Source: Solenopsis invicta (Eukaryota; Arthropoda; Insecta; Hymenoptera; Formicidae). Taken from it: a stretch of DNA of 64,000 bases. The stretch lies in the NCBI RefSeq assembly GCF_016802725.1, contig NC_052676.1:9642436-9706435 (forward strand). Reading direction: 5' to 3'. Under the pieces are notes generated by a model that saw nothing but the letters and a program-made list of their open reading frames with translations, was not told where the DNA came from and made no database searches. Shown here in pieces: positions 49,274 to 60,200 of this stretch (position 1 is its first letter; each line of letters begins with the position of its first letter). Made by a program: the position numbers and the translations under genes.

Positions 49274-50619
49274 ATTATTACACAGCGCTATAGAACTTAC
49301 GAATCAGAATCTGAAAACTCAAGTTCTGATGACGAGTGGGTGTTGTATCAACAAAAGAAAAAACGTAAACTTTGCTCGCGAATTCCAAATTACATTAATG
49401 TTGTAAATAGTTATATGGGACACGAATTTAAAAGTCATTTTAGGTTAGTAACAATACGCAACTTTACACATTTTATTCAAATATCCATATGTGCTAACAC
49501 GTATGTACAGTTGCCAATATTAACATTTTTTTCTTGTCTACAGAATGTCAAGAGCAACGTTTAAATGTCTTTTAGAAATGCTTCTACCTTATTTAGTAAG
49601 AAAAATAAAAGGATGTCCAATGATCCCACCTGATCATCAATTAATGATTGCTATTTGGAAAATGGCAACCATGGACTCCTACAGGTAATGAAAAATTAAA
49701 AATAATGAATAAAATTTTTAATTTACAACAAAAACATTTTTTAATAAATTTCTTCCTTAAAGATCTGTTTGCGACCGATTTAATGTTGGAAGAGCAACTG
49801 CACTTCGAGCTGTATGAAGAGTCACACATGGACTTTTCTTAAAATCTTCCACATTTATTAAATGGCCTACTGGTGATCTAGCTATAAAGGTTATGCGAGG
49901 ATTCGAGGAAAGCAGTAGCTTTCCAAAAACTGTTGGGGCCATAGATGGTATCCATATTCGGATTGATGCGCCAAAAGAAAACTCTGTCGATTATATCAAC
50001 CGTAAAGGCTTTCATTCTATACAGTTACAGGTAATAAATATCTATTGATCACAATTAGTCTTTTAGAAATGTTTGGTTTTGTACATTTGCATTTTCATTT
50101 ACAGTTGGTGTGTGATCACAGAACGTTGATCACACACTGTTATCCGGGCTCAGTCCATGATCAACGAGTTTTTCGTCAATCAGAGGTAGCAAATTATTTG
50201 AATGACGAAGAGAAATTTCCAGTCACATATTGGGAGATGCCGCATATGAAATTCATCAACACTTATTAACTCCTTACAGAGGCAATGGACACCTCACAGC
50301 GAAACAGATTAATTATAATTATCGCTTGTCAGCAGCCAGAGTGACAGTCGAAAGATGCATCGGTTTCTTAAAAGGGCATATGAGGAGTTTATTACATTGT
50401 CTACCTATGTCAAGAGTAGACCTAATGGCGGAATATGTGATTGCATGCTGTGTGATCCACAATATCTGTACATTAAGAAGTGATGAAATTGAAGTAATCA
50501 CCATTCTTCCAACTTTATCAGAACATGACGGAAATCAAGGAATTATTTTGCCTCCAGGAAACCAAAATGCTGGTAGAATTGCTAAAAGAAATTTAATTAT
50601 GAATTCTTTACAGTTATAA
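49271..50619 (+). pseudogene. PIF/Harbinger transposase (two lesions)
   Basis: Exons 49271-49443, 49544-49684, 49763-50030 and 50105-50619 join in frame. The DDE nuclease is readable: GAIDGIHI (first Asp), PGSVHDQRVF (second Asp), GDAAY, LTPYRGNG, and VERCIGFLKGH (Glu), as in HARBI1-type enzymes. Lesions are a TGA within the third exon (after RATALRAV) and a one-base frameshift between KFPVT and GDAAY (about 50226-50232). The only in-frame ATG at the start comes from the last three bases of the inserted MITE at 48569-49273, so the true N-terminus was probably displaced by that insertion. It converges on the second gene at 51029-52646. Confidence 0.82.
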
Positions 50620-51028
50620 GTTTACAAATTTATAAAAATACACTTAAAATTATTATAATAAAAAAATAAAATTGTTTCATTTTTTAACCTAATTACAGAT
50701 ATAGTAATAATTATAATGTAAACTTATGTGATAACACAGCAATTATTATATAACGAACATTAGTCTTAAAGATATATATTGAACATTAGTCTTAACTCTC
50801 GTAGAAGAATAAAATTAATATTTTTTTATATCACACAAAACAATGTCATTCTTAATATATTATGCTTAGAAATAAGCATTTTAAGTAAACTATATAAATG
50901 AAATAAAATTTGAATAAATTTAAATAACAAAAAATAGGAAAAATATAAAGTTACATCTTATAGAATAGAGTTTTAATATGATGATTTTAAAAATCAACGG
51001 AAAAATATTAGTTTCTCATATAAAGCAC
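50620..51028. other. AT-rich gap between convergent PIF/Harbinger genes
   Basis: Only AT-rich sequence with AATAAA-like words is present, as expected for two facing 3' ends. Confidence 0.5.
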
Positions 51029-52646
51029 TCACTGTTTCTCACTTATTTTGGTCAAAATTTGAAGAAATTTCTCGTCCATTTCCATTCTTTCTTTATGCCT
51101 TTTGGCTTTTGCTTCTTCTTGTTCATTTTTTTGAATAAGCCTCTTCTTAAGAATATTGCATATGTTTTCTTTAGATGTTGATGATTCTTTTCTATTAAGA
51201 CTTCTTTCCTTTAGGACTAGATTTTCTGTTAATGAATCTACAAAAAAAGTATTTATTAAAGTCTAAATTTATAAATTTCTCGGATCTCAGTATGTTTTTA
51301 TCTCACGTATGGTTCGACGTAATACATGAGACAAACATATACTGAGGTCTGAAAAAAACTGTGAATTTAATCCTAAATACTTGAATAAAATTTTAATATT
51401 TTACATATTTATCATTAGAATTAATGCAATATGACAATTAGGAAAAGAATTAGATAAGGCAATAAAATTAAAAAAATCTCAAAAGTAATTTTCCAACTAA
51501 TATATAAAAATCACAATATAGATAGTTCATGTTTAAATTTACCAGATGTAGGCCCTTTGTCCTGCTTAATGGAAAGTTCTGTTGATGATGCAACGGCGAT
51601 TGGTGAGCACCAAGCTCTTTTTGAAAAAATTTCATCCAGAATCTACAAAATACATATGTATTAAAGCAATGGAAAGAATTTGTAATCAACTTTTTTCACT
51701 ACATTTTAATCTAAGTTTTCCTGTACCTCATAAAACTGCCAAGTTCGCCTATCACTGTCTGATCGACTATTGTGATCCTTAACGCTTTTATAAGATTTTT
51801 TCAGGCTTCTCAATTTCGCTGCACATTGTGGTCCCGTGATCATATGTCCTTTTTCAGCTAGAACATCACTAATTTCCTCCCAGATTTTTTTTGTGAATAT
51901 TTTCCACTAGAAAATTTATCTTCAAATGTTTTATATGTATCTAACAATAGCAATACAGCAGCTGTTGACCATCTATATAAAGAACCTAAAATAAACATTA
52001 AACATAAGATCAACTGGTTTAATCAATGTTAGGGCCTAAGCAAAATGGTTGACTTATAATTTTAAGACAAGTTTTACGACTTAAATCTTTGTCTTTAGTA
52101 ACGTACAATAACTGTCTTGTGTCTCAAGTCTTAAGTTACGAATAAAATCTCTTTTTACTTTAAGATTTGAGACACAAAATAGTTATTGTGCTTTACTAAA
52201 GACAAAGATTTAAATCGTAACATTTATTTTAAAATTATGTGTCAACCATTCTGCTAAGGGCCTTAATTTAAAACAAAATAAACAAATTATTTAATTAACA
52301 TACTATTGTCATCATTTTGATTTTCAGTTTCTGTTTCGGTATTTGTTTCAGTGATTTGTTGGGTTAGGTCTGGTTCGATAAAAGTTGTTTTTTCTGTCAA
52401 TTTTTTATCTTTTGTGGCTGCATTTAATAAAGACGTTGCAAAGGCCATATTTAAAGTCCAAGAAAATATTAAGTTAAAATATAGCACATTCTATAAAGTA
52501 AGGTTTTAAGCTAATTTTAAAAAAAGTAGTTTTACAACATTTTTAAAAAATATGTCACCTCGTTGCGCACGTAAAATATCTTCCGGAGAAAGATAAACAT
52601 CTACAACTATATCTTTTTCTGGATCATATAATGAAACTTTTTCCAT
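51029..52646 (-). pseudogene. PIF/Harbinger Myb/SANT-like accessory protein
   Basis: Minus-strand exons at 52559-52646 (starting MEKVSLYDPEKDIVVD), 52304-52490, 51727-51985, 51543-51642 and 51029-51237 are supported by GT-AG sites. The third exon encodes the trihelix/SANT-like domain: RWSTAAVLLLLDTYK, IWEEISDVL, GPQCAAKLRSLKKSYK and RRTWQFYE. It continues into ILDEIFS and ends with a Lys/Glu-rich coiled stretch, stop at 51029-51031. PIF/Harbinger elements normally pair such a DNA-binding protein with the nuclease. An A8 run in exon 3 breaks the frame by one base, and the join of exons 1 and 2 is not in phase. Confidence 0.7.
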
Positions 52647-52720
52647 TATGAAAAGTTTTTAATTATGAGTTTCTAACCACGTAGCAGAAGATCAGAAGCG
52701 ACGACCGCGCTGACCCACCC

Positions 52721-53449
52721 ATGATGTAAGAAACAAGGTGAAACAACGCGCATCGTCGGCGACTCGATGCGCGGTAAGAGGCGTGGCTTGATGTGGTGAA
52801 CCAATGAAATTTGGGTCCAAATATATCCGCGCAATTTGAATACGAAACAATTATATGTAGTCACACGTACTTAAATTGTAGATGTTGTTAAAAAAAATAA
52901 ATATAAAAATGTAAAAATACTTGAAATTTGTTATCTTTAACACAAATTACTGTTTCAATAAACACTGTTGTTATAAACATGAAATACAACAATTTAGCCA
53001 TAGACATAAGCTCATTCTTATAATTTTTCAAATTTCTTCTAATCCAACCGTTTGTTTTCTGTTCCTGAACTCTCTAAATAAGTGTACACTTAAAATGAAA
53101 TAGATAGATGTTTCAAAGTTAGCGAAAGCAAGAAGGAACGTTCCAGTGCAGTCTAGTGCAGGAATAGAAAACAAGCCTCAAGTTTAAAAAATTTGAAATA
53201 ACAATTATCACAATTTTCATTAATGTACAAAGTCTTAACTTTACCTTCACGTTCTTCCTTTTTTAGTAGCTTTGAATTTCTCCGATTCACCGATTATTTC
53301 CAATTCACGTATAAATACAAGTATAAATACGTCTCAGTACCGGAGCCGTAGCCATATTGAATCTTAAAATTTGGACCCACTTCTGATTGGTCTAGAGTAT
53401 GGTCTACTGCGCATCTGGTTACTTGTTTCACCTTTCTTCTTACATCATG
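52721..53449. mobile_element. CATGATGTAAGAA inverted-repeat element
   Basis: CATGATGTAAGAAACAAGGT at 52721 is matched inversely at 53423-53449. Weaker inverted similarity continues inward to ACCAATGAAATTTGGGTCC and its counterpart near 53370, about 100 bp in. It is 729 bp with no coding capacity. It might be an end of the adjacent PIF element or a separate MITE. Confidence 0.6.
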
Positions 53450-53477
53450 ATGTTACATAAGCCTTTAAGAAGGACCA

Positions 53478-53536
53478 CGAGATGAGAGCAATGGTAGAAT
53501 AGACAACTTATGTATTCTACCATTGCTCTCATCTCG
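53478..53536. repeat. Perfect hairpin, 24-bp arms, 11-nt loop
   Basis: CGAGATGAGAGCAATGGTAG... and its exact inverse form a stem without mismatch. Its size would fit a small foldback element or a pre-miRNA-like stem; nothing else supports a function. Confidence 0.75.
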
Positions 53537-53675
53537 CACTCTCATTTGTAATTTTCACTCGCGTGAGCATAGGGATATCGCATTTTCACTATGCTCATAG
53601 CCAATCGCGCGAATTTTTTCATGTGAGATGAAAATACGAGAAGTGAGAAAAGTCGACAAAGATACACAATCGACC

Positions 53676-53749
53676 CCCAGTTCGCAGCGATCACGGAAGT
53701 CAAGCAACGTTCACCAGAGTCGCGACTTGGATGGGTGACCGCTTGAAAA
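53676..53749 (+). repeat. 5S rRNA-like fragment
   Basis: The blocks GCGATCACGGAAGTCAAGCA, ACGT and GACTTGGATGGGTGACCGCT match the 3' two-thirds of eukaryotic 5S rRNA, which contains the pol III internal control region (A box to C box). The 5' third and the terminal stem are missing. It is a 5S pseudogene or the head of a 5S-derived SINE. Confidence 0.8.
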
Positions 53750-54048
53750 TTTCCGAAAAAAACATTTCCGAGATTTTTTTTGCGAAAAATGTTTTTAAAA
53801 TGTCACACAAATATTGTTTTGTTTATTGGAATTATGTGATGTAATAATATTTATATGAATATTTTGGAAAAATGGGATGTTTCAATGCAATATTTCAAAA
53901 AGCGGACATCTTAATGTTGCTGCAATCTTCCAGCAATGTTGCAGCAATATTTCGCAATCAAAATGCAATATTACAATGTTTCAATGAAATCATTCTGCAG
54001 TGTTCCTGCAATCTCTCTGTGCTGTATGGGTTATATGTATATATATGC

Positions 54049-55252
54049 TGTGACGTGGCAGTTTTATCTGCCTCGCCACTTCGTCCTCCGCCTGAGCATA
54101 GCGCAAGGAGGCGCGTAAGACCGGGTCGGGCACTCAGCGAGAGAGCGAAATCTCCGGCGGGACTGCGGCGAGTATTGATTTCATTTATTTATTTGCGGCT
54201 CATTTCATGTATCCGCGGGCACCTCGACAAACGTCGCCTAAGGGCCAGCAGCAGCAAGGAGGATGGGCAGCAGCAGGATAAGGAGAAGGCGATCGTCCAG
54301 GGCCGGCGCACGGAAAACCGACGGCGGAGAGAAGGACGAGCCTCGACGTGGTGACAGATATGCGCCACGCAAGAGAGGCTCGCAATTGGCGCAGCCGAGG
54401 GACAGGCCAGGGCGGACGAACGGCCAGGACAAGGGCCGTCGAATGCCGGCTGTCCGTCGAGAAGGGTAGCGGCGAAGAATCGTCGCGGGAAATCTCTGCT
54501 GCTGTCGTCCACGAGGACGACGAGAGCGGCGAGGATATCGGATGCCGACGGGGATCGCACGACACCTGCGGAGACCCGACACTGCGCTGCCGTGACGTCA
54601 CGGCTAGATAAGGGCGGCCGCTGATAGGCCGCGCCGCTAGGCGCAAGGATATCGCGCACCCTGTGGGAGGGGTAGCGCCCATCGATCGCGTATCGAGCGC
54701 GATCCTCTTGGCTTTTGCGCACGGGAGTGCAGGCAGTATCTAAAAGCAGGAAACAACCGGGCCAGGCAGGATCGGGGATGAATGTATGCGCGCGCATGTA
54801 TAGCGAGTGGGACGTGATCACGTGATTAACCTAAGAAGAAGAGAACCAAGAGAACGATTGTGACTATGTGGCAACGATAGAAAAGGTCAGAATGGCAAGT
54901 TGCAACTATTGAAAGTTGGAAAGTGATTAAAGTGATCAGGCACAAATTCTGTTTTGACATACGCTACATAATTGGTTTATGTTCTTGCCTATTATGTTAA
55001 GTGAGAATTTATTAAAACGTTTGGAAGATTTTATAATTGTAAGTTTAGTTATAAATAAAAATTAAGTAATGTATATTTGTCATTATTTTGTGAAATAAAA
55101 ATATATTTCTATGTAACATTAATTAATTTACTCTTTTTTTGTACCTCTTATTTAATTGCACCTAATGTCTGTTATATATATTATATGTTTAAAAACATTT
55201 ATCAATAAAAATTCTAAGTGTGGGCCGAAGACTTTAAAATTAATGTAGAGTA

Positions 55253-55306
<54 letters not shown>

Positions 55307-56613
55307 ATCATGTAGTATCAAGGCCAGGCCACTTGGATCGCGTCGATCGCTTGTGTTCCCACCGTTTCCATCGTTTAACATGAAGTTGCAGTCCCATGCT
55401 TTTGCGTGCGACCCGGCGAACTGAGCGCGTGCGGGACGAATCCGAGCGAGGGTTATCGGCGAGCGAGCTATCGGATCTCGGATATCGGTGAGAGTGCCCG
55501 GCCTTGGCGAGCGTCGTCGGAACGAGAGGACACCCGAGGACCCGGAGGAGGACGAGTGCGGAAGTCGAGGTGACCCTCTAACCTTCGTGTAAAGCCACGA
55601 GCTGTCGGTGTCGACCGGCTCGCGCTCTGAGGTGGAGCCATTGGGTTAGTGTGCAGGTGCGTCCGCCGCGTGGCGATAGAACGCACCCTTTTAGTGTTTG
55701 GTCGGCTCTCCACCTCAAGCGTGAGATCTTGTCGAGGCACCCAGCTGTCGGCTGCCGCGTGTACGTTGGCTGTCCCGCCGTAGAAGCTCGCGGACGACCG
55801 GCTTCCCGGGAAGCCGCAAAGCACTCGCGCACGTGCGCGAGTCGTGTTACGGCCGTGATCACACGACCGCTCGCGTTATCGGTGCGTTGTCGTGTCGCGC
55901 GTCTTCGAGAGAATTGTGCATTGTGACCGCGACGACGGTATTGCCGTCACCGGGTATCTTTGATTGTATTGCGTTTGAGTTAATTACTGTCCGTTAGCGA
56001 AAGTTCGACGAGTGTGTTTTCGCCGCGCTGTTCCGAGCGCGCGTGATTGGCTGTCTCGTTCCGCGCGGGATCAACCGCCGTTGTTCGCGCCGCTAGCGTA
56101 AGCATTGTAGTATTCAAGAAGATTTTCGCGTTCCGCTTATTCGTTTTCGTCAACTCTCTTCCTCTTTTCCGTTCTTTGCTTGCTTCGACTGATAATTTCT
56201 TCGCGTTTGGCGCTACTCTGTCTCTGTCATATGCTACAATACATGTTATTTCTGCCCGTTATATCGGCCTGATCGTACTTGATTTCTCGCCTACTCGTCT
56301 CCTCCAGTAAGAGAGCCGCTTCGTCCCTGTCTCCGCTACCCCGCCCCTCTACCGGTTAGAGGAGCTAGCTGGCCGCGTGCGAGCGACGATTTCGTGTTTC
56401 GTTCTGAGAAGCTATCGCGTGGTGTGCATCCGCGTCTAGCGTTAAATAGTGTACCCGGCGACGCGATCGGTATAATCGCGTCTGGCGCCCAAATTCGCGA
56501 TTGGTGGTATCTATTGGTTATATCGTCGCTCACGCGTGTCTCGCGCGTAATTCCGGTGTTTGCTCGCGTATTCCGCCGCTGCTCTCCGGCGTGGGAAAAA
56601 AAAATACGTGACA
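54049..56613. mobile_element. GC-rich solo LTR, interrupted by a MITE
   Basis: It starts TGTGACGTGGCAG and ends AATACGTGACA, giving TG...CA with a short imperfect inverted end (TGTGACGT/TGTCACGT). The 4-bp duplication ATGC flanks it (54045-54048, 56614-56617). Removing the nested element (54720-55398 plus duplication) leaves about 1.88 kb. It is strongly GC- and CpG-rich against AT-rich flanks, and no gag-pol follows, so it looks like a solo LTR, possibly of Gypsy type. Multiple open frames are an effect of GC content. Confidence 0.7.
54720..55398 (-). mobile_element. CATGGGACTGCA element, copy 3
   Basis: It runs from CACGGGAGTGCAGGCAGTAT to ...TGCAGTCCCATG, 679 bp, flanked by the 8-bp duplication CTTTTGCG (54712-54719, 55399-55406). 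It is nearly identical to copy 2 and is inserted in the GC-rich LTR. Confidence 0.9.
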
Positions 56614-56892
56614 ATGCAAACTAGCATTTGCAAACTCCCTTAACTCCCTTAACTCCTAATTTCTTGCAAAATATATTACTTTGATCAGAGTATCAATTCT
56701 TGTAATTTTCAAATTTTTAATTATTCTCTACAAAAATATTTATTTCGCAAATATAATAATGTTATATAATCCCTTTATATTATCTATATAATAAATTATA
56801 TTCTAATTATACAACATATCGGAATCAATCTCGGTATTTGTGGATTGGCCGAAGATCACGTGATCTTCGTCAAGCTCGCGACGGCTCGCGTT

Positions 56893-57032
56893 ATGGCTTT
56901 GGCAGACCAGCGCGATTTGCGACACGCGACGCGCGATTATCCAATAGGCGTACGTCTTTTCAAAAAATTGTAAACGCCTATTGGATAATCGCGCGTCGCG
57001 TGTCGCAAATCGCGCTGGTCTGCCAGAGCCAT
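56893..57032. repeat. Foldback with arms of about 60 bp
   Basis: ATGGCTTTGGCAGACCAGCG... is repeated inversely as ...CGCTGGTCTGCCAGAGCCAT, around a loop of about 18 nt. Arms are nearly perfect. It abuts the 5' end of the P element at 57053. Confidence 0.8.
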
Positions 57033-57212
57033 TAGCTTGCAACGCTGGATGCCATGGTGGAAGTAATAAGGTGTGCTCGTATTGCGGACACATTTTCGTC
57101 TGTTCTGCGTATCGTGACAAAAATCGTCCATTTTGAACTCATACAAACAGATTCTTGTGTCGGTGTGTTTCCGTGAGTTAATACACAGTCAAAAGTGCAA
57201 AATTCGTAAATA

Positions 57213-60200
57213 ATGCCGTCGTGTTCAATAAAAAATTGTAAAAACAACACACGAAATGCAAAAAACCGAAACATTACTTTTTTGGGATTTCCCAAGAAGA
57301 CGGAAATGATAGAAAAGTGGAAAGTTTTCTGCAAAGAGAACATTAACCCTACTTCTGGTAAGTGTACAATATTATTGTATGATTTTTGTTTATGAATTTG
57401 AAAAATACTTGTAAATAATATAAAAACGTGCTACATGCTTTGTAAAAATGTATAAGATATTTATTAATTTGCATGTGTAAAATATATAAAAATTATGTAA
57501 CGTTTTTTGCAACTCGAGTTTGTTCAGAACATTTTCTACCTGATCAATTCGAAGATAAGACATGGCTTAAAAATTTAGTAGGAGACTCGGGAAGAGTCTC
57601 AAAAAAACTACTTCCTGATGCGGTTCCAATGGCATCGATAGTAGATCATAGTGTCAACACAGAATTGAGTAAAATATCGAGTAAGTATTGACAATATTTC
57701 AAGTCCTGACATATTATCCATAATAGTCCAATACAATTTCTGAAATATTCATAACTTTACATGTTACTAAATGTAACCTAAATTATAAGTACACGTTTGT
57801 GAATTAAAAATCATTTATAACATAAGTATTGAATTATAATATGAATGATACGATTTGTAGGAACAGATGATACACAGAGAAATGTGACAGGCACTGATCA
57901 TGGTACAAATCGGGATCAACCTTACGAGTCAAATTTCGTACAGCTAGTTGCTGTCGCAAGCAACGATGAAAATTTGACTTTATCACATTCTATGACAGTA
58001 AGAAGATCGACTTGTACAAAGAATGAACGAATTGATTGCACTTCTATACAGGCAGAGAGTGTAGCATGTAACTCTGTTTTGTCCAATACAGTAACTTCAA
58101 GCACGTCTGGGTCAACAAGGAAGAGTAAAATGTAAGTTTGCTTTTTTCATATATTATACTTTTCAAGTTACTAAATTTGTAATTTTTGCATAACCTTTAC
58201 TTTTTAATTTGTTACTTTTTTATAAAATTTTATATACACTTTTCATATTTATGTTAATATAAATTACTTATGTATAACCGATTGTTACAAAAATTACGTT
58301 GTGTATCTTTTTTGTTTTTCTGCTTTTATAGATGTGGCACAGGAAAGCGATGCGATGCTTCTGTTGAAAGAAGAAAACAGAAAACTTAAAAAAGCACTTG
58401 CTGCTTCAGTTTCTGAGACGAAGTTACTAAAACGTCGATTGGCAACAATAAATAAGCGAAGAAAAACAACTGCAGCAAAATGTTGCAAAAAAAGTTAAAA
58501 ACATGCTTAGTCCCTTCTTTACACCGGCTCAAATAAGAATGTACATGAACACAAAACAGCAGAAGATCCGCTGGTCTCAAGAAGATATTGCCGCAGCAAT
58601 ATCATTCAAGAGCATCAGTCCAAAAGCATATAGATATATTAGGAAGTTGAAGCAGATTCCCTTGCCTGCACCGTCCACTCTTCGCAAGTGGATTTCTGAT
58701 TTTAACATCAACGAAGGCATTCTGACTGACGTTTTGTCCATAATAAAAGTGAAAACTAGCAGGATGACGCGGAATGGAGAGATCAACAGTAATTTGTTTT
58801 GATGAGATTTATTTAACAAATCAAATGCAAATCGAAAGAAAAACTGAACGAGTCGTTGGTCCTCACAAAAGGTGTCAAGTGCTTATTGCACGCGGAATAT
58901 TTAAAAAGTGGAAACAGCCCGTTTATTACGGGTTTAACCAGGATGTAACAAAAGATTTATTAATAGACGTCATAACCCAATTACATGCAAGTGGTTACAC
59001 TGTTTTTGCTATGACGAGCGACCTAGGTAATGCCAATCAAAAGTTATGGAAATCATTGAATGTTGGACACGATGAACATCACAAGACATATTTCATGCAT
59101 CCTTGTGAAGCTTCTGTCAAGATCTATGTATTCGCTGATGTTCCACACCTCGTAAAGTTACTACGTAATCATTTCCTAGATTCCGAGTTTCACATAGATG
59201 GACATCACGTAACTTCTGCCGCTCTGTCGAGGCTCTTGCAAATTAACAGTGGCGAGTTAAAAATTGCGTTTAAATTATCTGAAACTCATTTAAACGTAAC
59301 CGGACCACAACGCCAAAACGTCAAGCTTGCTACTCAGCTATTTTCAGCCACAAATGCGGCTGCGATCGAATGGTGTGGTTCGCGTGGAATCATGGATGCT
59401 TGTCTCGAATGGGAAAAAACCGCTGCGTTCGTAAGAATGGTGAATGATTGGTGTCTTCAATGATTTGATGTCTTCAACAGCGTTGGAAAATACGGAGCTC
59501 ATCCTGGAATACATGGTTATGGCGTAGATCTTTATCAACAAAATGAAGTTCTTCGAAAAATGACGTCAACAATTACAGAAATGAGAGTCGGCAAATGGAA
59601 GACGTTGGTTCCATTTCAAAAGGGAATTATCATTAGTAATTCTTCGCTGGTAAATCTTTTCAATGACTTAAAAGAAAGGTTCTACCCTGACATGTCTTAT
59701 ATTATGACAAATCGTTTGAATCAAGACGTGCTTGAAAATTTGTTTTCCTACTTGCGAGCAATGGGAGCTACAAACGATAAGCCAACAGCCTTGGATATTC
59801 GTTATCGATTGAGAAGGTATATACCATGGTAGAAGTAATAAGGTGTGCTTATGCGCACGTTTCTTGCAATATCCAATCACAGAACGTAACAGAAGTCAGC
59901 CATGTTTTGCACTTTTGACTGTGTACTAACTCACGGAAACACACCGACACAAGAATCTATTTGTATGAGTTCAAAATGGACGATTTTTGTCACGATGCGC
60001 AGAACAGACGAAAATGTGTCCGCAATACGAGCACACCTTATTACTTCCACCATGGTATATACTAGGAAAGCATTCCGCAGATTTTTTTACAGTGGGGAGT
60101 GACACAAGTGCTGGCGACGATTCCATCTTTGAAGTGTGCCTAACTAGTGGGATTGACGAAGATTTCATAATAACAGATACTCATACGAAGCAACCAAGTG

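Noticed and set aside
54053..56600. Several GC-rich open frames as host genes
   Set aside because: They overlap on both strands, lack recognisable domains and lie wholly within the LTR bounded by the ATGC duplication.
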